64,000 nt of DNA. Origin: an uncultured Clostridia bacterium. Its GTDB lineage: Bacteria > Bacillota > Clostridia > Christensenellales > Aristaeellaceae. Location of the stretch: positions 62,001 through 126,000 of the forward strand of contig CANOHT010000004.1 in the NCBI GenBank assembly GCA_947565865.1, written 5' to 3'. Positions 57,227-64,000 of this stretch are shown piece after piece. A program made the translations under genes and the position numbers. The notes beneath the pieces are model-generated. The model made no database searches. It had not been told where the DNA came from and was given only the letters and a program-made list of their open reading frames with translations. Position 1 is the stretch's first letter. Every line of letters begins with the position of its first letter.

Positions 57227-59302
57227 TCAGCCAACGATCAGCCGACTGGCGTCCACTCGCTTGCCGTCAGCCTGAGCACTGGCCCGGCCATCCCGCACGG
57301 TAACGCGGATGGTCGTCAGGCCGTCCTCCAGCGTCACATCCCGGGTTACACCGTCATCGTCGTAAAGCGTCAGGTCTGTGTCGCCGTCCAGCCAGCCCAG
57401 CAGGGTCAGATTCGTATCGTCGATGGCGTCCACATATTCCGCCGCCTTCGCCATGGGGATGGCCTTCCCCCGGCGGATGAACAGCGGGAACTCGTGCAGC
57501 CGAAGATCCACCCACTGATGACCCTTCTTCATGGGTTCCAGGTCAAAATCCGACCAGGAGCGGAAGCGCACCAGGAGCATGTCCTCCGGCAGATAGACAT
57601 GGCGGCCCCGGGCGTTCTGCTCATATACCGGGGCGATCATGCAAGCGTCGCCCAGCATCACCTGATCCTCCACCCGCAGGGCTGTGGCGTCCGCCGGGAA
57701 ATCAAAGGCCAGCGGGCGGAACATCAGCCCGTCTGTGAGCACCGCCTTGACCAGCTCGCTGTACAGATAAGGCAGAAGGGCATAGCGCACGGTGAGCACG
57801 TCGCGCATCCGCTCCCAGGAGGAAAAACGGTAAATCTCCTGATCCCGGGTCTGCAGGGAGGTGTGGTTGCGCATGAGAGGGGTGAACACGCCCAGCTGCA
57901 GCCAGCGCAGCACCAGCTCCTCCGAGGTATGGTCACCAAAGCCGCCCAGATCCGCGCCGCAGTAAAGGAAGCCCGCCATGTTCAGCGAGGGCATCATCCG
58001 GAGGTTCAGCAGCAGATGGCTCCACCAGGAGCAGTTGTCCCCCTGCCACACCCCGCCGTACCGATGCGCGCCAATGAAGCTGGATCGGCTGAACAGCAGG
58101 TATCGCTTGTCCGGGTCAAACTGGCGGAAGCCCTCCGCCGCGGCCCTGGTCATCATCGCGCCGTACAGATTATGCACCTTATCGTGGCGGATGGTCTGAC
58201 CATCCAGCGTGTGGTAGAACCGGCGGTAGTCTGCCATGCTGTTCCCTACGCTGACGAAGGCGTTCTTGAGGTCGAAGACGTTGTGGATGCCCAGGTTCTC
58301 ACCCCGCAGGGCGTCCGCCTTGGCATAGGCTTCCTCCAGGCCCTCCTCCGAGTAGAACAGGGCCGGCTCGTTCATGTCGTTCCAGAAGCCTTCTACCCCG
58401 GCCTCCATCAGGCGATGATACTTTTCACCAAACCATGCGCTAACATCCGGGCGCAGGAAATCCGGGAAGTAGCTTCGCCCCGGCCAGACCGCGCCCACAA
58501 AGGGCTTCCCGTCCGCCTTCCGACAGAAATACCCCCTGTCGAGGCCCTCCTCGCACACCTCATAGCCCGCTTCCTGCTTTACCCCCGCGTCAATGATGGG
58601 AATGAGACGGGCATGCTCGCCGCGCAGCTCATCGCAGATGCCCTGAAGATCAGGTATTTTTTCCTTGTCCCAGGTGAAGTCTTTGTAGTCCTCCATGTAG
58701 TCAATGTCCATGCACACATTGTCCAGAGGAATATGGCGGCTGCGGTGCTCCTGAACCACCCGCCGGGCATCCTCCGACGAGGCGTAGCCCCAGCGGGACT
58801 GAATATAGCCTAAGGCCCACTTGGGGGGCAGGTAGCTGCGGCCAATCAGCCCCCGGAATTCCCGGCAGATAGCCGTGGGCGTATCCGCCTGGATGACATA
58901 AACGGACAGGTTGCCATTTTCCGACGTCGCCACCGCCCGGTCAATCCGGTCAAAGCCCAGATCGAAGGCGACAGCCCCTGGGTCGTCAAAATAAACGCCG
59001 AAGCACCGACCCGGCCCATAGAAAATCAGCAGATTATGGCTGGCGTACAGGCTGCGCTTATCCTCGGTGTGAGAGGGCTCGTCACTGTTCCAGGAGCGGA
59101 AAAAGTTTCCGCGCTTGTTGATGCCCTTGAGCTGCTCGCCCAAGCCGAAAATGAGATCATCCTCATGGAGGTCAAGGGTAAAAATTACCCGCTCCCCTTC
59201 CCGCTCCACGGTGAAAAACGGAAGGCTCCCTGCCTCCGCGGGCAGCTCACGGACAACGGCGCCCGTGGTCAGCGGCGTACCAAAGTCGTACCGATGGATC
59301 AT
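57227..59302 (-). CDS. GH31 glycosidase (alpha-glucosidase/alpha-xylosidase-like)
   Basis: 691 residues, no signal peptide, so cytoplasmic. The family catalytic motif WNDMNEP gives the nucleophile Asp309, and GVWQGDN gives the acid/base Asp422. An N-terminal beta-sandwich precedes the (beta/alpha)8 barrel (about 155-520), which opens PPKWALGYIQSRWGYAS, and C-terminal beta domains follow. It hydrolyses alpha-linked glucose, xylose or related residues from oligosaccharides; the exact substrate is not evident. The start at 59302 has AGGGAA 6 nt upstream. It is transcribed alone; the region before it has no clear promoter pair. Confidence 0.93.
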   Translation of the reverse strand: MIHRYDFGTPLTTGAVVRELPAEAGSLPFFTVEREGERVIFTLDLHEDDLIFGLGEQLKGINKRGNFFRSWNSDEPSHTEDKRSLYASHNLLIFYGPGRCFGVYFDDPGAVAFDLGFDRIDRAVATSENGNLSVYVIQADTPTAICREFRGLIGRSYLPPKWALGYIQSRWGYASSEDARRVVQEHRSRHIPLDNVCMDIDYMEDYKDFTWDKEKIPDLQGICDELRGEHARLIPIIDAGVKQEAGYEVCEEGLDRGYFCRKADGKPFVGAVWPGRSYFPDFLRPDVSAWFGEKYHRLMEAGVEGFWNDMNEPALFYSEEGLEEAYAKADALRGENLGIHNVFDLKNAFVSVGNSMADYRRFYHTLDGQTIRHDKVHNLYGAMMTRAAAEGFRQFDPDKRYLLFSRSSFIGAHRYGGVWQGDNCSWWSHLLLNLRMMPSLNMAGFLYCGADLGGFGDHTSEELVLRWLQLGVFTPLMRNHTSLQTRDQEIYRFSSWERMRDVLTVRYALLPYLYSELVKAVLTDGLMFRPLAFDFPADATALRVEDQVMLGDACMIAPVYEQNARGRHVYLPEDMLLVRFRSWSDFDLEPMKKGHQWVDLRLHEFPLFIRRGKAIPMAKAAEYVDAIDDTNLTLLGWLDGDTDLTLYDDDGVTRDVTLEDGLTTIRVTVRDGRASAQADGKRVDASRLIVG

Positions 59303-59682
59303 AGCGTTCCCTGCTTTCCTGCTTTCATGGCGCGGCCCATGGCGGAACCGCTACCTGTATCATTCGCCGGAGCGCCGTCCGGCTCCTGCCGCATAAAAAA
59401 GACGTGTGGAAAAAGCGGTTTGTCCGCTTCGTCCACACGCGGTTTCTTCGGTTCAAAGGCGCTATACCCCTCATCCCCCCCCCTTGGGAGGTGTCGGAGT
59501 GCCCGCGGGCAATCTGACTATCCATCGAAAACTGACGACATGCGCGTCAATTTTCGCGCTTTTCCGCCAGAAAAAGCTACTTTACACGACCGAACGGCCG
59601 GGAGCTTGTGCTACAAGCAACCAGTGGGGGCATGCAAGTTCGGCAAAGTGGCGGCGCCACTTTGCCGAACCCTCTGGGGGCG
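59303..59682. other. intergenic region with two hairpins
   Basis: No gene is seen. GTGTGGAAAAAGCGG..CCGCTTCGTCCACAC (about 59402-59439) is one inverted repeat. The second, GTTCGGCAAAGTGGC (59638-59652) with GCCACTTTGCCGAAC (59656-59670), is a perfect 15-bp stem with only a 3-nt loop, just past the stop of the CotF-like gene; it has no T-run, so it is probably a terminator of weaker type or a repeat unit. Confidence 0.5.
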
Positions 59683-60147
59683 TTATGCCTGCATACCGTT
59701 CTGTGCCATGTAGGCGTAAATCTGCTCGCCGTGCCGCTGTTCCGCGCCCTGAATCTCGTACAGCGCGTCTCTGGCGGCAGGGGCCCGGAACTCAAAGATC
59801 GCCACGTCATAGGTATTGCTGACGTGCTTTTCGGTGGACAGGGCGTCCAGGCACAGATAGTTGTCCTCCTGCCACTGGGGCGAATGGACGGCGTTGCCCT
59901 GGGGCGGCGGGTTGTCGGAGGGCTTCTGCTGTTGCTGCTGGCCTTGCTTGGGCTGCGGCATCTGCCCGTTGAGCATGTCCGTAATGGTCTGCAAATGCTG
60001 CTGCTCGTTGTCACGGATGCTGCTGAAAATGTTCTTCAGCTCGGGGTCATTGGCGCGCTGAGCATACTCGCCATACTTTTCCACGCAGATCTGTTCCTGG
60101 GATTTCAGGTCGTTCAGGAGCGACGCTTCCTTTTGCGTCCACATCAT
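59683..60147 (-). CDS. CotF-like spore coat protein
   Basis: 154 residues. The start at 60147 has CGAGG 8 nt upstream. Ferritin-like helical segments (EASLLNDLKSQEQICVEKYG, SSIRDNEQQHLQTITDMLNG and later DALYEIQGAEQRHGEQIYAY) surround a Gln-rich linker (KQGQQQQQKPSDN). CotF-like proteins are found in spore coats of Bacilli and Clostridia. A short run of repeated Gln and Pro is the only unusual element. It is divergent from the rubredoxin-oxidoreductase gene. Confidence 0.8.
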   Translation of the reverse strand: MMWTQKEASLLNDLKSQEQICVEKYGEYAQRANDPELKNIFSSIRDNEQQHLQTITDMLNGQMPQPKQGQQQQQKPSDNPPPQGNAVHSPQWQEDNYLCLDALSTEKHVSNTYDVAIFEFRAPAARDALYEIQGAEQRHGEQIYAYMAQNGMQA

Positions 60148-60220
60148 AGCAATCACCTCGCCATCAGCATGTCCGCCCAGGGCAAAAAATATCCATCGGA
60201 ATGGAAAAACCGCCAGCGGC

Positions 60221-60250
60221 TTGTTTCAGCTGCCAATAAAATGGTATAAT
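60221..60250 (+). promoter_or_regulatory. promoter of the rubredoxin-oxidoreductase gene
   Basis: TTGTTT (60221-60226), an 18-bp spacer and TATAAT (60245-60250), 56 nt before the start. Confidence 0.65.
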
Positions 60251-60306
60251 ATAGACAGCAGCCTGATGGCCCCACGCGGGCAAAGGCGTTATATAAGGAG
60301 GAAACC

Positions 60307-61614
60307 ATGATGGCGGAAATGGAGCAATCCAGCAAGCAGCTGGTTCAATGTCTGGTATGCGGCGAGGTCTTTGACGCTGCCCTGGGTCAATGTCCCGTAT
60401 GCGGCGTGGGGCTGGAGCAATGCAAGCCCGTACAGCTGTCCGCGCCTGAAGGCGGCTGCGACACGGCGGAGAAGTTTCTGATTTTGGGCGGCGGCACGGC
60501 AGCCTTCAACGCGGCCAAGGCCATCCGCGAGCGCAACGCCACCTGCTCCATCGTCATCCTGACGTCGGAGGACGCGCTGCCCTACAACCGGCCTATGCTG
60601 ACCAAGACGCTGCTTTCCGGCGCGTCCCCGGAGGACATCGCCATCGAGCCTGCCTCCTGGTATGATGAGCGCGATATCTATGTCGTCACCGGCTGCACGG
60701 TCACCGCCATCGACCCGGCGGAAAAACTGGTAGCCTGCCAGGGCGGCATGGGCTTTGTTTACGATAAGCTGATCTACGCCCTGGGCGCCCGCTGCTTCCT
60801 GCCGCCCATTCCCGGCGGCGATCAGCCCCATGTAGTTACCATCCGCACGGTGGAAGACGCCCGGCGCGTTCGGTCGCTCATCAAGGCCGGAGATGACGCC
60901 GTGGTCATCGGCGGCGGCGTGCTGGGTCTGGAAGCCGCCTGGGCGCTGCGCCAAGGCAAGGTCAACGTCACCATCCTGGAGCAGGGCCCGCAGATCATGG
61001 CCCGGCAGATCGACGCGGACGCCGCCGCGCTTCTCACGGAAGCCATCGCCGCTCAGGGCATCACGCTGCTGCACAACGCCAAGACCGAGCGCATCGGGGC
61101 GGATCAGGTGACGCTGGCAGACGGCAGTGTGCTTCCCGCCAAGCTGGTCATCGTTTCCGCGGGCATCCGAGCCAACACGGCGGTGGCGGAAGCCGCGGGC
61201 CTCGCCGTCAGCCGCAACATCGTGGTGGACGAGCATATGCGCACTTCCGCCCCGGACGTTTATGCCTGCGGCGACTGCGCGGTATACGGCGGGCTGAGCT
61301 ACGGCCTATGGTCCGAGGCCTCGGAGATGGGCCGGATCGCGGGCGTCAACGCCGCGGGCGGCGACGAAGCCTATGCGCCCGTCAGCAGGCCGCTGATCTT
61401 CCACGGCATGGGCACAGCCCTGTTCGCCCTGGGCGACTGCGGCAAAAAAGGCCTTAACTACCAGGTGAGGGAGCTCCGCCGGGACGGCCGGTACGAGAAA
61501 TACTACCTGGTGGAGGGCCGGCTCACCGGCGCGATCCTCCTGGGGGACATCAGCCCCATGGGCAGGGTCATGGCCGCTGTGCTGGAAGGCGGCACGGTGG
61601 AGCAGGTGCTGTAA
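60307..61614 (+). CDS. rubredoxin-fused NAD(P)H:FAD oxidoreductase
   Basis: 435 residues. Start at 60307 with AAGGAGG 5 nt upstream. An N-terminal rubredoxin-like iron site has Cys15, Cys18, Cys29 and Cys32 (CLVC and CPVC). It is followed by a pyridine nucleotide-disulfide-type reductase: ILGGGTAAFNAAKAI (FAD), VVIGGGVLGLEAAWAL (NAD), and VYACGDCAVY. This protein moves electrons from NADH through FAD to the rubredoxin centre and on to oxygen- or peroxide-reducing partners, part of oxidative-stress defence in anaerobes. It is monocistronic, divergent from the coat-protein gene. Confidence 0.9.
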   Translation: MMAEMEQSSKQLVQCLVCGEVFDAALGQCPVCGVGLEQCKPVQLSAPEGGCDTAEKFLILGGGTAAFNAAKAIRERNATCSIVILTSEDALPYNRPMLTKTLLSGASPEDIAIEPASWYDERDIYVVTGCTVTAIDPAEKLVACQGGMGFVYDKLIYALGARCFLPPIPGGDQPHVVTIRTVEDARRVRSLIKAGDDAVVIGGGVLGLEAAWALRQGKVNVTILEQGPQIMARQIDADAAALLTEAIAAQGITLLHNAKTERIGADQVTLADGSVLPAKLVIVSAGIRANTAVAEAAGLAVSRNIVVDEHMRTSAPDVYACGDCAVYGGLSYGLWSEASEMGRIAGVNAAGGDEAYAPVSRPLIFHGMGTALFALGDCGKKGLNYQVRELRRDGRYEKYYLVEGRLTGAILLGDISPMGRVMAAVLEGGTVEQVL

Positions 61615-61707
61615 AGCCCACCGGCACGGCACAGGATGACCGTCTTGGCAAAAGCACCTTTGATAAGCAGCAAAACGCCATCACTTTTATCGGCGTCCAA
61701 CATCGTT

Positions 61708-61741
61708 CCCCCGCCTCCTCCCGCAGGAAGCGGGGTTTTTG
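61708..61741 (+). terminator. intrinsic terminator
   Basis: CCCCCGC (61708-61714) pairs with GCGGGG (61730-61735), followed by TTTTTT. It lies about 95 nt past the oxidoreductase stop. Confidence 0.7.
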
Positions 61742-61768
61742 CTTCCCATGCTCATGCCATTCCATCTA

Positions 61769-61797
61769 TTGACAATCCCGTTCCCATGTAGTAAGGT
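61769..61797 (+). promoter_or_regulatory. promoter of the second propeller/solute-binding gene
   Basis: TTGACA (61769-61774), a 17-bp spacer and TAAGGT (61792-61797), 71 nt before the GTG start at 61869. Confidence 0.55.
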
Positions 61798-61868
61798 AAC
61801 AGCAGCATACGGCCATGACAGCCGGAACAAATGAACACAGCTGTCCTTAACAAAAGAAGGTGAAGACC

Positions 61869-64000
61869 GTGAACATCATTTCCATTGAACGGCTGCATCC
61901 ATCGCGCTTTCTCCCCCTCCTGCTCACCCTCATCCTCCTGTCCGGCGTCGCCCAGGCGCAGTCCATCCAAACAGTAGACGTTGCCACACTGGATGACATC
62001 ATTTACCATCAGGGAGCGTACTACGCCATCAGCCGGGATGGGCTGGTTCGGATGGAGGCGGATACCTGGGCCCCCACCCTTCTCCTTCCCTATGAGGACA
62101 TCCTTGTTTGCTTCGGCGTCACCGAAGAAACCTGGCACGAAAAGCAGGAGCTGCCCTGGTATGATGACTGCGCCCGCCTGGCCAGCGACGGCCAATGCCT
62201 GTATTATCTTTCCTTCCGTTACGGCAGCATTCTGGCGGTAGAGGAGGACGGCCTGCGGGAGGTTCAGGCCATGGACGTTGATCCCAACGAATTGGATACG
62301 CTGTACTATGGAGGCGCCATCGTCGCGGGCGGGCGCTTTTATGCTCTTCGCAACTGCTATACCGGCAATGATGAGTTTGTGGCCATCCAGCCCGACGGCA
62401 AGGTGCAGGTCATCGTCCAGGCCTGGCAGTTGGAGGGCCCGGCCGTCTGGCAGGGCGCGCCGGCACTGGGGCGCGTGGGCAGCGGAGGGATGGATATCGT
62501 GACCTATACGCCCCAGGGGCAGCCCCTGGAGGTGCTGTACACCTTTGCGCTCCAACGTTTCAGGGGCTGTGCGCCTCGCCCGCCGGGGACTGCCTGTACG
62601 CCCTCAGTGCGGGCCAGCTGTGGCGCGTTCAGCCCGGCAAGGCCGTGGCGCTTCGTCCCGTCACGCAGCCCTCTTTTCCACAGATCATCGCCACGGAAGA
62701 AGGCGTGCTGACGGGCGCGCTGTATTTCGAAAGAAGCATGACCTATTACCCCTTCACCATGACGCCGGGCGAAACGGTGCTGACCATTCACGGCGTCACC
62801 GCGTCCCCCAATCTGGACAGCGACTTCGCCTTGCAAAACCCCGGCATCAGCGTCAGCCGCCAGGAGGGATGGTCATATTCGGCCCAGGAGATGTACACGG
62901 ACATCCTGAACCAATCCCCGGAGGTAGATCTTTACTTCGTTGAGCTGAACAGCACCGTGGTGCGCATGATGGATAAGGGCTATCTGCTGCCCCTGACGGA
63001 CGGGGCGCTGCTTCAGGACAGCGCGGCCCTGTATCCCGTCTATGCCCAGGCCATGGGACGGGAGGGCATGCTGTACGCCGTGCCCGCCACGGTGGTTTTG
63101 GAGCCCTGGGCTGTGGCACAGGACGGGGACACATCCGCCCTGACCAGCTGGGACGCGCTTTTCCGGCAAATCAGGGCCAACGCCGAGGCGGACGAGACGC
63201 CCTTCATCGGCTATGGTTCAGGCTTGAAAACGGACGCCATCGCCTGGTCGGCCATCGACCTGGCAGCCGCCTACACCGCGCTGTATACGCTGGAGCATGC
63301 GGACAGCCTGGATTTCGGCACAGCGGAATTCGCGGAGGACATGGAGGCCATTCGGGCGCTGGCGCCGCTGCTGCCCACCGAGGAAGCAGCCCAGCTGAAC
63401 GCTCAGACGCCTGTGTTGGCCAGCGGCCTGCGGAGCGAAAACAGCTGGCTCCATACCTGCTTTTACCTGCATGGCTCCGAAGGGAGCGTACTGGACTACC
63501 TGCCCCCGCCATCCACCCAGGGAGCCAGCCCCGGCCCGGTGATCGCCACGGTTACAGTCTATGTCGTCAACCCCTACACCCGCCACCCCGAGGAAGCCAT
63601 GGTCTTCCTCCGATACATCACGGCCAGTCGCCCCTCCTTCGAGTATGCCGCCCTGGTGGCGAACGCGGAACCCTACTTCTTCGACAGCGACATCCTGGCG
63701 CATGATGATGAGAACATCGCGAAGTACGAGGGGCAGCTGTCCACCGCCACCACCGCCCAGCAAGCACAGCTTCAGGAGAACATCGACTACCTTCGCAATG
63801 AGCAGACAAGAATCATGAACGATCCTGCCCGCTGGGCCGTGTGGGAAAAGACCCTGCTGCAATACCGGGAATCGCTGATTCCCCATGTGCAGGTGAATGT
63901 CTCCCCTTACTTGGGCGGCAGGATGCATCACAGCGATAACGACCTGTGGCAAAGCCTGCTTCAGGCCCTGCGGCTGTACCTGGACGGCTCCATGGATCTG
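61869..64000 (+). pseudogene. second propeller/solute-binding fusion protein, frameshifted and cut by the window end
   Basis: The start is GTG 61869 (GAAGGTG about 6 nt upstream). A signal peptide (about 1-26) ends AQA, then propeller-like strands (DDIIYHQGAYYAISRDGLVR, GAIVAGGRFYALRNCYTGN). Near 62550 the frame changes: text up to LEVLYTF reads on as RFRGCAPR.., while the true continuation, TFQGLCASPAGDCLYALSA, is in the frame one base earlier. One lost base explains it. The rest, in the shifted frame, is a solute-binding-like part (ATVTVYVVNPYTRHPEEAMV, DETPFIGYGSGLKTDAIAWS) and a coiled-coil segment (IAKYEGQLSTATTAQQAQLQ), open to the window edge. It is the same architecture as the protein at 39029. 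The shift could be an assembly error. Confidence 0.7.

Noticed and set aside
61503..61703. Minus-strand frame beginning MLDADKSDG past the rubredoxin gene
   Set aside because: It overlaps the 3' end of the oxidoreductase gene and has no recognisable domain or neighbour logic.
2..64000. CRISPR arrays
   Set aside because: No short, regularly spaced direct repeats were seen; the repeated units at 6.9-7.5 and 56.4-57.1 kb are ~300 bp and palindromic.

Overview
The window looks like a chromosomal piece of an endospore-forming, GC-rich anaerobic Firmicute of class Clostridia, probably an uncultured gut lineage (inference). The reasons are a Spo0A-type DNA-binding domain, a CotF-like coat protein, a GerMN spore-germination protein, a T-box leader in front of an archaeal/eukaryote-like prolyl-tRNA synthetase, a BirA operator in front of bioY, a rubredoxin-fused NADH oxidoreductase, and several CUT1 sugar ABC operons that lack their own ATPase gene. 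No phage, conjugative, IS or CRISPR element was found.

Layout. 0-6.4 kb (minus strand): an edge-truncated gene, a tubulin/FtsZ-like GTPase candidate, galE, a sugar nucleotidyltransferase, a polyprenyl glycosylphosphotransferase (surface polysaccharide initiation) and a SLOG-fold protein. 6.4-9.0 kb: a broken Arc-type repressor with its operator region, an inverted pair of a dispersed palindromic repeat, a stand-alone Spo0A effector domain, tRNA-Arg(CCG) and bioY under a BirA operator. 9.1-15.8 kb (plus): a flippase, a repeat-containing lipoprotein, an alpha/beta hydrolase, a membrane XRE regulator, a CapA-like protein and an AraC regulator. 15.9-25.6 kb: a divergent YesM/YesN-type two-component pair followed by an ABC operon carrying a secreted GH127-like glycosidase, a solute-binding protein and a sugar isomerase. 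25.8-30.4 kb (minus): a second ABC operon with an FAD-dependent oxidoreductase between its permease genes.

30.7-34.3 kb: the end of the alpha ribosomal operon (rpsM-rpsK-rpsD-rpoA-rplQ), here with its own promoter and a 283-nt leader instead of infA/rpmJ. 34.3-41.4 kb: rsgA behind an attenuator-like leader, a multispanning PlsC-like protein, a small membrane protein, a UspA-like protein and a large secreted propeller/solute-binding fusion. 41.6-48.7 kb: T-box-controlled proS, a GerMN protein, rqcH, a decayed XRE gene and a radical SAM/SPASM sulfatase-maturase candidate. 48.9-56.3 kb: a membrane AraC sensor-regulator, an LplB/LplC/LplA-type ABC operon and a Cys-type sulfatase that would need that maturase. 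56.3-57.1 kb: a tandem array of the dispersed repeat. 57.2-64 kb: a GH31 glycosidase, a CotF-like protein, the rubredoxin-NADH oxidoreductase and a second propeller/solute-binding fusion, frameshifted and cut by the window end.

Taken together the accessory genes describe an organism that senses, imports and trims complex or sulfated glycans, with three regulator-linked transporters, two glycosidases and a sulfatase with its likely activating enzyme. The least explained items are the dispersed palindromic repeat family, a second ~120-bp repeat placed directly after stop codons, the paired propeller/solute-binding fusion proteins, the long leaders of the alpha operon and rsgA, and the acyltransferase-like fusion lacking the usual catalytic aspartate.
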